NCBI GenBank assembly: GCA_023393525.1
Contig: JAEWKZ010000038.1
Span: 1-9,826, forward strand
Origin: Pseudomonadota bacterium
GTDB taxonomy: Bacteria > Desulfobacterota > Desulfovibrionia > Desulfovibrionales > Desulfomicrobiaceae
Direction of reading: 5' to 3'
DNA: 9,826 nt
Below are positions 1 to 7,331 of this stretch, piece by piece. The position numbers and the translations under genes are program-made. The stretch's first letter is position 1, and each line of letters opens with the position of its first letter. Under the pieces are notes generated by a model that saw only the letters and a list, made by a program, of their open reading frames with translations, did not search any database and had not been told where the DNA came from.

Positions 1-30
1 TATTACTCCGAGCCCTAAACAGTTAACATT
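1..30 (+). repeat. IS630 left terminal inverted repeat
   Basis: Thirty bases beginning TATTACTCCGAGC and ending AGTTAACATT, matching the reverse complement of 1091-1120 at 26 of 30 positions. The mismatches are at positions 6, 14, 16 and 20. The first two bases (TA) are probably target duplication rather than element. The transposase stop codon begins at the next base, so this repeat forms the whole 3' noncoding end. Confidence 0.9.
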
Positions 31-1062
31 TTAGGCTGCGTATCGAACATGTTGCCCGTGGAAATACTTCTGAACAATCGAGGGCCTTCTCTGGCGGCTC
101 CGCAGGTAGCTCCTGACATTTTTGACCAGCTCGGCCTTGTCCTTTGCCCTGCGTCTGCCGACGGAGTTGCTCTTGATGTCCTGATTCAGAAGTTCATCAG
201 GATTCAATTCCGGGCTGTAGCCAGGCAGGAAAAACAGTCGAATGGACTCCTTCCGTTCTTCGACCCAATCAAGAACTGCTCGGGATCGATGTACTGGGTG
301 CCCGTCAACGATCAGGAATACCGGGGCTTCATTCTGTCTGATCAGGCGGCTCATGAAATCGATAAACACCTTGGAGTTGAAGCGTCCTTCGAAAACCATA
401 AAGTTCAAGTTTCCCAGATTGGTAATCGCCGAAATCATGTTGCAGCTAAAGCGCTTGCCCGGAACCTTGACGACTGGAGTATCCCCTTTGACTCCCCAAG
501 TGCGGCCCACGGGGTGGTCGCTGCGCAGCCCCATTTCATCGCCCCAGTAAATTCGGGCACCTGCCTCCTTGGCCTGCTGCTTGATGGCTGGATACTTGGT
601 TTGCAGCCAGTACTGAACTTGAGCTCGGTTCTGTTCGTATGCTCTGCGAACAGGCTTTTGCGGACTGAAGCCCCAGCTTCGCAAATATCGACCGATTGTA
701 CTCAATGCCAAGGATACTCCGAATTTTCTTTCAATGAGTGCCCCGACAGCCTCGCGAGTCCAGAGAGCGAACGGCAAGCGCAATTGGTCAGGATATTTGC
801 CACGGACCAACCGAGCAGCCCAGGCTGCTTGAAAACCCTTGAGCTTACCGCCGCCAGCAGGCCGCCCTTGGGGCTTGGCCTGGAGAGCTTGTTCCCCGTC
901 CTGCTGGTAAGCTTTCAGCCATTTCCAGATCGCGACTCGGGATACGCCAAAGAGTTCGGCAGTCTCGACCTGCGTTTTCCCATTCAGAACAGCCTGGACA
1001 GCGAGCCTTCTGATGTTTTCCTGAGCCTTGGGTGGAAGCTTGCGTGCATCGGTGGTTTGCAT
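31..1062 (-). CDS. IS630-family DDE transposase
   Basis: Cuts and pastes its own element at TA dinucleotides. The predicted protein is 343 residues, a normal length for IS630 transposases. Residues about 20-60 form a helix-turn-helix (AELFGVSRVAIWKWLKAY), followed by a basic Gly/Pro/Lys linker and a second winged-helix unit around 95-140. The DDE_3 catalytic core follows, with D175 (YWGDEMGL), D253 (FLIVDGHP) and E290 (YSPELNPDEL), so the triad is complete. I chose the ATG at 1062 because the family normally starts with the short peptide before DARKL. An in-frame GTG at 1089 would add nine residues, and neither start has a clear Shine-Dalgarno sequence. The stop codon abuts the left inverted repeat. 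It is unrelated in function to the glycosyltransferases beside it. Confidence 0.95.
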   Translation of the reverse strand: MQTTDARKLPPKAQENIRRLAVQAVLNGKTQVETAELFGVSRVAIWKWLKAYQQDGEQALQAKPQGRPAGGGKLKGFQAAWAARLVRGKYPDQLRLPFALWTREAVGALIERKFGVSLALSTIGRYLRSWGFSPQKPVRRAYEQNRAQVQYWLQTKYPAIKQQAKEAGARIYWGDEMGLRSDHPVGRTWGVKGDTPVVKVPGKRFSCNMISAITNLGNLNFMVFEGRFNSKVFIDFMSRLIRQNEAPVFLIVDGHPVHRSRAVLDWVEERKESIRLFFLPGYSPELNPDELLNQDIKSNSVGRRRAKDKAELVKNVRSYLRSRQRRPSIVQKYFHGQHVRYAA

Positions 1063-1090
1063 GGATCTGACTGTACACAATTCTTCCACG

Positions 1091-1120
1091 AATGTTAACT
1101 ATTTTGTGCTCGGATTAATA
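1091..1120 (-). repeat. IS630 right terminal inverted repeat
   Basis: Partner of the repeat at 1-30. Read on the minus strand it starts TATTAATCCGAGC and ends AGTTAACATT. It lies immediately upstream of the transposase gene, so the transposase promoter must be within it or outside the element. Confidence 0.9.
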
Positions 1121-1232
1121 GCAAAGTCGCTGAAGCTGAGATCTATTGAAATTAATTAAATATTTTGTTGCTGGGGATTTTCCTTCTGGAATAGCTGCTA
1201 ATGGCTAACCCCAAAAGCCGAGTCAATAATTT
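1121..1232. other. AT-rich spacer between IS630 and the first glycosyltransferase
   Basis: 112 bases without a coding region. It is clearly AT-rich (runs such as TTAATTAAATATTTT). It contains a TTGAAA hexamer at 1146-1151, but I see no matching -10 at a proper distance and no sigma-54 GG-N10-GC pattern. The IS630 end is 112 bases from the gene start, so the original upstream control region may have been cut by the insertion. Confidence 0.5.
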
Positions 1233-3119
1233 ATGCGCAATAATATTAAAATAACAATCTGCATCCCAACATATAACAGAGAAAAATTTATTTTCAGTGC
1301 ATTACAAAGCGCACTTATCCAGCAGGACGATTTTTTTGACATCTTGGTAGTCGATGATGGATCTACCGACAACACGCCAAATGTCGTCAACTCAATCAAT
1401 GCCCTTAAAATTAGTTTCATCCAGAAACAACATACAAACGCTCCGGACACTCGCAACGCATGTATCCAACAAGCAAAAGGCGACTTCATACTTTGGCTCG
1501 ACAGTGACGACATCCTGGAACCCGGCCTATTACCTCGATTTCGTGCTCTGCTCGAAGCGTACCCTGACGTAGACATCTGTTATGGCGATATCGAACCTTT
1601 CGGCGATGTCCACACTTTCCATCAAAAAACCATCACATACGCCGACTACTACCACAAGAACCACGAACTCCTCTCCGGAATGCTCTATGGAAACAAAATT
1701 CCAAACGCGGGCACATTCATCAAAAAGTCCGTTTTCGATACAGTTGGCCTTTACAATACCGATTTCAGGCGCGCCCATGATTATGAATTCTGGGTCCGCT
1801 GCGCCCCGAGCGCCGTTTTTAAGCATATTGGCGGCACATCGCTCAAGTGGCGATGGCATGACGCGAACATGTCTACCGAGAATATGCAGTACGATACGTC
1901 CTTTGAGGCTGCGATCCTGACAAAGCTCATCACAGAGCATCCGCTTCAAACCCTGTTTCCAAACTTTGAATGGCGTAACAGCGGATTGGCAAACCTTTTG
2001 GCCAGATGCGAAATTGCCAGGATGTATCTCCGCTGGAAGGACGAAGCCGCCTTCATGGTCCAGGTAGAGCAAAGCCTCCAATCGATATTCCCCAACCTGC
2101 TTCCCCCAGATAGTGCCACTGAACGGGTTGCGTTCTTCAAAAAATGCTACGAAGAAATCTTTACAGCATCCAAAAACCCCTATTTTTCAGATATGATCAG
2201 GCTTCTGGACCGGCTACGACCTCCACAGCCTGGTCCAGCCCCGCATGCTTCTTCATGCCAGACCACGCCGGAAAAGCCTCTTGTTTCCGTCATCATTCCG
2301 ACGTTCAATCGTCCGGACCAACTTCTCTGCGCGTTAAAGAGCGTACTTGAGCAGACATTCACCGCATTCGAAGCCGTCGTCGTCAACGATTGCGGCATTG
2401 ATGTCTCAAAACTTCTCAAGACACTCGACGACCACAGAATCGTCCACCTCCGCCACGAAAAGAACAAGGGTCTTGCCGCAACTCGCAACACAGGCATCCG
2501 TGCCGCCAGGGGAAAATATATCGCGTACCTCGACGATGACGACGAATTTTATCCCGACCATCTACAAACGCTCGTGGACACTCTTGAAGGAAGCCAATTC
2601 AAGGCGGCCTACACAGATGGCGACAAGTGTTTCTATGAGGAAAAAGATGGTTCACTCATCCTTGTGGAAAAATTTGTCGAACATTCTGTGGAGTTCGATC
2701 CTATTAGAATGCTTATCCAGAATTATATTCCTGTACTCTGCATGATGCATGAAAAGGCATGCCTCGATAATATCGGCCTCTTCGACGAAACCATGAGTGT
2801 ACATGAAGATTGGGACCTTTGGGCCAGACTGTCACGGGCGATTCCATTCAAACACGTCAAAAGGACAACCTGCGCGTATAACATCACCCTCAATGCCCAA
2901 AAGAACATGACCACGACCCGGAGACTTGAGTTCGTCAAAACTATGCAACATATTTACAGAAAACACTTCCGCTCTACAAAAAGCATCCCGAAAATCACTG
3001 AAATTCAATACAAATGCCTGGAAAGTCTGACACAATCATTCTTTCAAAAAAATTCGCGAACCACGATCACAGTCGGAGACGACTTCAACATCTTCATTGA
3101 TGGGCAGCTCTTGAAATGA
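1233..3119 (+). CDS. Tandem two-domain GT2 glycosyltransferase
   Basis: A 628-residue cytoplasmic protein with two complete GT-A-fold family 2 domains, so it can probably add two sugars in succession. Domain 1 (about 6-190) begins ITICIPTYNR, has VVDDGSTD, the metal/nucleotide motif LDSDD at D90-D93, and an acceptor-side HDYEFW at 182-187. A mostly helical linker follows (about 190-345) and ends in a Pro-rich stretch around 329-341. Domain 2 (about 349-540) begins VSVIIPTFNR, has LDDDDE at D434-D437 and HEDWDLW at 524-530. No membrane segment or signal peptide is visible. The start is fixed by an in-frame TAA two codons upstream. Only a weak GAG lies ten bases before the ATG, so initiation may be poor. 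The next gene follows after 25 bases. The gene is AT-richer than the minus-strand operon. Donor and acceptor sugars are unknown. Confidence 0.9.
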   Translation: MRNNIKITICIPTYNREKFIFSALQSALIQQDDFFDILVVDDGSTDNTPNVVNSINALKISFIQKQHTNAPDTRNACIQQAKGDFILWLDSDDILEPGLLPRFRALLEAYPDVDICYGDIEPFGDVHTFHQKTITYADYYHKNHELLSGMLYGNKIPNAGTFIKKSVFDTVGLYNTDFRRAHDYEFWVRCAPSAVFKHIGGTSLKWRWHDANMSTENMQYDTSFEAAILTKLITEHPLQTLFPNFEWRNSGLANLLARCEIARMYLRWKDEAAFMVQVEQSLQSIFPNLLPPDSATERVAFFKKCYEEIFTASKNPYFSDMIRLLDRLRPPQPGPAPHASSCQTTPEKPLVSVIIPTFNRPDQLLCALKSVLEQTFTAFEAVVVNDCGIDVSKLLKTLDDHRIVHLRHEKNKGLAATRNTGIRAARGKYIAYLDDDDEFYPDHLQTLVDTLEGSQFKAAYTDGDKCFYEEKDGSLILVEKFVEHSVEFDPIRMLIQNYIPVLCMMHEKACLDNIGLFDETMSVHEDWDLWARLSRAIPFKHVKRTTCAYNITLNAQKNMTTTRRLEFVKTMQHIYRKHFRSTKSIPKITEIQYKCLESLTQSFFQKNSRTTITVGDDFNIFIDGQLLK

Positions 3120-3144
3120 GTACTCCCCAGACCTGTCCCTGACC

Positions 3145-4173
3145 ATGAGCAAACGCGTCAAAATCGCTGCATATTCCCTGGACCTTCCTGCCTACGCATG
3201 CGCGGAATTGCGCATTGGTGCACCATGCCGACATCTTAAGCGCGACATTCAGCTTGCTTGGGCTGTGAACACGGAGGGAGAACAATTTCGAATCGATGTC
3301 GACCCCATACTCTTCTCGGACATCATTGTGGTGCAGCGCTATTTTCCCCTTGAAGAAACGCTCCCCGTGCTCGACAAGATACTCTCTTCCGGGAAACCCG
3401 TTTGCTACGACATTGACGACCTTCTCCTGGATGTTCCGCACTCCCACCCACTTTTTCATAATTTTCAAAGAACAACCCCCTTTATCCGCGAATTTCTGCC
3501 CAAGGTCGACCTCGTCACCGTCACAACGGACGCGCTGCGCGAACGCATAGTCACGTTCAATCCCAACACGGTGACGCTTCCCAACCTCATCGACGAATCA
3601 GCCTTCGTGCAGGCCGCTCCAGCAGCAGATCCCTCAAAAACCGTCATCGCCTACATGGGCAGCCCGACGCATGGGAAGGACCTTGAACTTGTCGAGGAAG
3701 CCCTCTTTCAGGTTCGAGACAGGTTCGGATCAGCTATCGAATTCATCTTCTGGGGGTGCGCAGGCACGCGCTTGGCGAAGTTGGGCAGGATCATCCCGTT
3801 TGACGACAGTTACGCATCGTTTTTAAAGACTCTCGGCAAGGTCCATTTCGACATCGGTCTGGCTCCTTTGGCCGACAACGCGTTCAACCGCTGCAAGAGC
3901 AACATCAAGTGGCTGGAATATTCCGCGTACGCACGGGCAGGAATTTTCTCCGATTTGGAGCCTTACAGAGACAGCGTAGAACATGGCAAAACGGGAATGT
4001 TGGCCGGAAATGACCCGCGGGAATGGGCTGAGGCCCTAAAATATCTGATCACCCACCCGACAGAACGAAAGATCATGGGACGGAACGCACGCAAAGAGGC
4101 CTTCACACGCTTCGGTCTCTCAAGAGGAGTGCACCGGTATCTGGAAATCTACCAAACCTTGCTGAATCGATGA
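3145..4173 (+). CDS. GT4-like (group 1) glycosyltransferase
   Basis: A 342-residue protein with the two-lobed GT-B layout. The N-terminal half has a characteristic VCYDIDDLL at 86-94. The C-terminal donor-binding half opens with IAYMGSPTHGKDL (168-180) and continues through IGLAPLADNAF to NIKWLEYSAYARAG, ending in a GKTGML loop (281-286), all typical of glycosyl transferases group 1. Only one glutamate (E258) of the usual EX7E pair is evident. It lies 25 bases after the tandem GT2 gene on the same strand, so the two are likely co-transcribed. No clear Shine-Dalgarno sequence precedes the ATG. The N-terminal hydrophobic strand KIAAYSLDLPAYACAELRI fits a normal start for this fold. It probably adds a sugar to the same glycan as its neighbour. 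The sugar is unknown. Confidence 0.87.
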   Translation: MSKRVKIAAYSLDLPAYACAELRIGAPCRHLKRDIQLAWAVNTEGEQFRIDVDPILFSDIIVVQRYFPLEETLPVLDKILSSGKPVCYDIDDLLLDVPHSHPLFHNFQRTTPFIREFLPKVDLVTVTTDALRERIVTFNPNTVTLPNLIDESAFVQAAPAADPSKTVIAYMGSPTHGKDLELVEEALFQVRDRFGSAIEFIFWGCAGTRLAKLGRIIPFDDSYASFLKTLGKVHFDIGLAPLADNAFNRCKSNIKWLEYSAYARAGIFSDLEPYRDSVEHGKTGMLAGNDPREWAEALKYLITHPTERKIMGRNARKEAFTRFGLSRGVHRYLEIYQTLLNR

Positions 4174-4182
4174 CGGAGTCGA

Positions 4183-4204
4183 CGGCGGAACCTAGGAGCC
4201 GCCG
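4183..4204. terminator. Weak hairpin between convergent genes
   Basis: CGGCGG (4183-4188) pairs with CCGCCG (4199-4204) around a 10-base loop, giving a six-pair GC stem. It sits where the plus-strand and minus-strand glycosyltransferase units converge, and it overlaps the minus-strand stop codon. There is no T tract on either side, so it is at best a weak or Rho-assisted end. It could also be chance in GC-rich sequence. Confidence 0.25.
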
Positions 4205-5412
4205 GTGTTACTCGCCTCCCATCGCCGCGCAACCCCAAGCAGCACATCGTCGCCAGTCTCCACCGCCCAGCGCCGAATGGCCATGAATTTCCTCAGAACA
4301 TCCTTGGAGGCGGCCTCCTTGCGCAGTCCATCAAGCGTTCTGCGACAATTGGCCAAGAGGGCTCCATCACCCAGCCTGCTGGCTACCCTGGCCAAATCCG
4401 TGACCACTCTTTCCGTTGAAAAATACGTCTGTTGCAAGCGCAGCACATCCAAGGCGGCTTCCCACATCCTTTGTTTGAAAAAAAATTCGACCAGCCGCTC
4501 GTACCCCTCCTCCCACAGGGGTTCCGCCTGAATTTCCGACCACAGGCGCTCCACTCCAAAGCCGCCCGTTTCGTCCCCGGACCGTACGCGGACGATATTG
4601 GCCGTAAGTGTCGGAGTGAGGCGCAGTTCATAGCCGTCGGCATGCGCAAAACGGTGCATGTCCGGGTAGAACGCTCCTTGGCAGCGACGCGCCAGGACGT
4701 GCGCGTTGTGGCTTTCAGCGTCGAAACGCCCCAGACTCTGGCTGGTCAGGTGATACACCCGGCTTTCGGGCGCGCAGTGCAGCGTCAGACCCAGCGCCCG
4801 GATATGCCGACATAAATCCAAGTCCTCATAACCGTTGCGATACTCCTCCCAGAAACGCCCCGCCCGTTCGAAAACGTCGGCTGTGACCATGAGCGCAGCG
4901 CCGGTGATGGCCTGCAACTCCCGAGCCCTGAACACCACCGGGTGCGTGGCGGGCAAGCAATGATAGAGATGCGTGACGTGATTGGTGGGCGTGAATGTGA
5001 CACCCAGATGCTGAATCCGATCCTGATCGGGATAGAGCAGGAGCGGCCCCACGGCTCCCGGGTTCGGTCGCTTTTCAAAAGCGCCCAGCAGCGGCGGCAG
5101 CCATCCCGGAGTCAGCAGCGTATCGTTATTCAAAAAAAACAAAAAATCAGCATCCGCGCGGCTTGCGCCCAGGTTGCAGCCGGGCCCGAAATTGATGTTC
5201 TCGTCCAGGCGCACGTGTTCGAAACGCTCTCCGAACAATTCGCGCCCTAGCTCCCCGCATGCCCCGGCAGTCTCGTCCGTCGACCCGTTGTCGACCACGA
5301 TGACCTGCACGTCCTCGTCCGGCGTGTGTTCACGCAGGCTGCACAGGCAATCCGCCGTCAGCTTCCACTGGTTGAACACGGGGATGACGACCGCGACTTT
5401 ATACTGTGCCAT
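4192..5412 (-). CDS. GT2 glycosyltransferase with C-terminal extension
   Basis: A 406-residue cytoplasmic enzyme of the rhamnosyltransferase-like GT2 branch. The GT-A domain starts VAVVIPVFNQW, followed by VIVVDNGSTD (37-46) and the metal-site equivalent FLNNDT (N95-D97, NND in place of DXD). GAALMV comes at about 171, and GYEDLDLCRHIRALG at 194-208 is the conserved ED acceptor region. Residues from about 300 to the end are a helical extension with no recognised catalytic motif, perhaps TPR-like. GGGAG lies just upstream of the ATG at 5412. It is the last gene of the four-gene minus-strand unit and begins 12 bases after the preceding gene's stop. It is likely to transfer a sugar onto the growing chain. 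The specificity cannot be read. Confidence 0.9.
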   Translation of the reverse strand: MAQYKVAVVIPVFNQWKLTADCLCSLREHTPDEDVQVIVVDNGSTDETAGACGELGRELFGERFEHVRLDENINFGPGCNLGASRADADFLFFLNNDTLLTPGWLPPLLGAFEKRPNPGAVGPLLLYPDQDRIQHLGVTFTPTNHVTHLYHCLPATHPVVFRARELQAITGAALMVTADVFERAGRFWEEYRNGYEDLDLCRHIRALGLTLHCAPESRVYHLTSQSLGRFDAESHNAHVLARRCQGAFYPDMHRFAHADGYELRLTPTLTANIVRVRSGDETGGFGVERLWSEIQAEPLWEEGYERLVEFFFKQRMWEAALDVLRLQQTYFSTERVVTDLARVASRLGDGALLANCRRTLDGLRKEAASKDVLRKFMAIRRWAVETGDDVLLGVARRWEASNTGGS

Positions 5413-5424
5413 AATGCTCCCGTC

Positions 5425-6150
5425 TTATTCGATTTCCCGGAAATCTCCGGCCATTCGTTGCATGTGTTCCCGGTAGCCCAAACCAAACCGCTCGGAAAGA
5501 TACATGGTCTCCGCCCGCGCCGCCCGCGCCAAAAATCCGTCCACTTCCCGAGCCGTGGAGTGATACTTGTGCCGGACGACCAGCTGATGGTCGACCACGC
5601 AGGCAAACCCCAGGTCCTGGGCGCGGCTCGAAAACCACACATCGACCCCATAGCCGTACGGGTTGTTCGCATAATCGATCCCCCCGGCCCGTCGCCAATA
5701 ATCGACGCTGATCAGCGGGGCGATCCCGTCCACATAGCGCACCTGCCTATACTGGCCGCCAGGCCGCTCCACCATCTGGGCATGGTAGGGATTGGCCGTC
5801 ACCGTCGGCGAATACACCCCCACCGGCCCGACCAGGCGCTCGGCCCGGGCCAGGCGCAAGCAGGCGCGTTCGACGAGCGGCGGCTTCGAGACAAAGAAGA
5901 GGTCATTGTTCAGAAACCAGACATGGGACGCGCCCTTGTCCGCCAGTATCTCCATGACCCGCTCCAGCCCACCGGCCCAATAAAGGTTTTCCTCGGCCCT
6001 CATCCAGGCGCCTTCATAGGAGCAGGGGCTCGCGTTATCGAAAACCAGGATCTGTTCCCGCCGGGCGGGATCGCTCTCAAGCAACTGCTCGTGCAGGCGT
6101 TTCGTCCGCGCGACGGATCCGTAATGCAGAATCACGGTGTACAGATTCAT
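5425..6150 (-). CDS. Short GT2-type glycosyltransferase
   Basis: A 241-residue protein with a minimal GT-A core. It starts NLYTVILHYG, has VFDNASP at 36-42 (the usual VDNGS position), VWFLNNDLFF with NND at 81-83, and DGIAPLISVDYWRRAGG at 141-157. A terminal GYGVDVWFSSRAQDLG and VVRHKYHST segment corresponds to the acceptor and catalytic region. I chose the ATG at 6150 rather than a longer frame opening at 6324. This ATG overlaps the previous stop as ATGA, and the upstream extension is an antisense-like, low-quality peptide. The four-base overlap suggests translational coupling to the CgeB-like gene. It is shorter than most GT2 enzymes but has all the core motifs. Confidence 0.87.
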   Translation of the reverse strand: MNLYTVILHYGSVARTKRLHEQLLESDPARREQILVFDNASPCSYEGAWMRAEENLYWAGGLERVMEILADKGASHVWFLNNDLFFVSKPPLVERACLRLARAERLVGPVGVYSPTVTANPYHAQMVERPGGQYRQVRYVDGIAPLISVDYWRRAGGIDYANNPYGYGVDVWFSSRAQDLGFACVVDHQLVVRHKYHSTAREVDGFLARAARAETMYLSERFGLGYREHMQRMAGDFREIE

Positions 6151-7331
6151 GCCGGGGTCCCGAATAGCCGATTCATATTCGCGCAGATCGTTTCCATGCG
6201 ATGGGCATAGGTGTGCTCCCGCTCGATGCGCGCCCTCGCCCGCAGGGCCATTTCCCGACAGGCGGCAGGATGGGAGAGATAATGGCGGACAAGGTCGCCG
6301 ATCTCCTCCACGCAATGATAGCACGCGACTTCCCGGCCCACCTCGAAGGCTGCGTCGATCTGCGCGCGATAGTCCGTGAGCAGAAAGCCGCCGCTGGCCG
6401 GAACGTCGAAGACGCGTTGATTGAGGGCGCCCTTCATCTGCATGCTGGTGGTGTTGAAATTGATCCGGGTCGAACGGTAGAAATCAGGCAGATCGGAATA
6501 ATACTGCATCGGCCCGGCGTAGGTCCACGTCGCATGGCCAAGCAGTGTCCGCCAATGCTCGTCACCGGCCACGACCGGCTCAAACGGCAGGAGCGCGTTC
6601 ATGCACTCACGCCTGTAAAACTGGGTCGCGCGCCAGTACACAAAGCTGTCCAAAGCGGTCCTGGCCACCAAATCGCTGCTTTCGCGCAACGCATGGGCCG
6701 CGGCATGCTCCCTGGCGACGAATTCACCCAGATCACGCGCCGGGCTGGCCGCGAATTTGTCAGCCACCGCTTCCCACAGTCCCCGCAAGGCCTCCGGCTG
6801 CTCTGAAATCCGCCAGCACTTTTCCACTGCCGCGTGCATGGAGTTGCCCACAAAAGCCACATCGCGCAGGACCGAAGCGTGTGGATCGAACTTCAGACGC
6901 CCCAGATCGGCGGCCAGGGGAAGGTGAAAGACCGCCTCATGCCCCGCGTCCGCAAGGGGCTTGACGGCGTCGGAGTCCCACACGGCATAGGCGAGCCAGG
7001 GGTTGTCCAGATTCCGGTACTGCGGAAGAAAAAGATCCGGCCGATCCACGAACCAGCTCAAGAGCGGCAGCTCCCGCCGACGGCAGAACTCGCTGACCAG
7101 GCCTTCGCGGTCGAGTCCGAGGTGGTTCATGGTCAGCAGAAAATCGGGCGCAAAGCCGTCCACATGGGCACGCAGCCTCTGCTCCAGTTCCGCCGGCGAC
7201 GTAATCCCGCCCAGAAACAGATACGCGTGTTCCAGGCCCAGGGCCTGACACCCGGCAACGAGTTCGGCCATGAGGTAGTGCTTGGCCGAAACGAGCAGAA
7301 TCCGTGGCTGGTTGCGCGTTGAGAGCGTCAT
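6147..7331 (-). CDS. CgeB-like glycosyltransferase (DUF3880 plus glycosyl transferase group 1)
   Basis: A 394-residue GT-B protein of the CgeB type, a family named after a Bacillus spore-coat maturation protein and common in surface-glycan and flagellin-glycosylation loci. The N-terminal DUF3880-like part contains PDFLLTMNHLG (62-72), LLSWFVDRP (90-98) and YAVWDSDAVKPLADAG. VAFVGNS at 158-164 opens the second lobe. The C-terminal part has the family hallmark TTSMQMKGALNQRVFDVPA (294-312), then SGGFLLTDY, and ends in a HTYAHRME helix. It starts with an ATG that overlaps the previous gene's stop (ATGA at 7331-7328), and its own stop overlaps the next start in the same way. The donor sugar is unknown. 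Some proteins of this family are annotated simply as glycosyltransferase. Confidence 0.87.
   Translation of the reverse strand: MTLSTRNQPRILLVSAKHYLMAELVAGCQALGLEHAYLFLGGITSPAELEQRLRAHVDGFAPDFLLTMNHLGLDREGLVSEFCRRRELPLLSWFVDRPDLFLPQYRNLDNPWLAYAVWDSDAVKPLADAGHEAVFHLPLAADLGRLKFDPHASVLRDVAFVGNSMHAAVEKCWRISEQPEALRGLWEAVADKFAASPARDLGEFVAREHAAAHALRESSDLVARTALDSFVYWRATQFYRRECMNALLPFEPVVAGDEHWRTLLGHATWTYAGPMQYYSDLPDFYRSTRINFNTTSMQMKGALNQRVFDVPASGGFLLTDYRAQIDAAFEVGREVACYHCVEEIGDLVRHYLSHPAACREMALRARARIEREHTYAHRMETICANMNRLFGTPA

Larger units (their letters stand above)
1..1120 (-). mobile_element. Complete IS630-family insertion sequence
   Basis: A compact element of about 1.12 kb holding one transposase gene bounded by matching terminal inverted repeats. 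The left 30 bases (1-30) and the reverse complement of the right 30 bases (1091-1120) agree at 26 of 30 positions. The shared parts include TCCGAGC and AGTTAACATT. Both ends finish in TA, the dinucleotide duplicated on insertion by IS630/Tc1-mariner elements, so TA at 1-2 and TA at 1119-1120 are probably the target duplication. The window starts exactly at this edge, so the left flank cannot be inspected. The transposase is uninterrupted and has all catalytic residues, so the copy looks recent and potentially active. It sits directly upstream of a glycosyltransferase gene. Confidence 0.93.

Noticed and set aside
49..1098. Long plus-strand open frame opposite the transposase
   Set aside because: It is antisense to a complete IS630 transposase and has no recognisable family motifs. 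It is a by-product of the transposase codon use.
1146..1194. Sigma-70 promoter before the tandem GT2 gene
   Set aside because: A TTGAAA box exists, but no acceptable -10 hexamer lies 16-18 bases downstream. The evidence is too weak to annotate.
5326..6210. Long plus-strand open frame opposite the GT2 genes
   Set aside because: It crosses two real minus-strand genes, is rich in His/Pro/Arg as expected of GC-rich antisense frames, and has no domain signature.
6151..6324. N-terminal extension of the short GT2 gene
   Set aside because: The extra residues lie inside the preceding CgeB-like gene. The ATG at 6150 forms an ATGA overlap and begins the family-like sequence.
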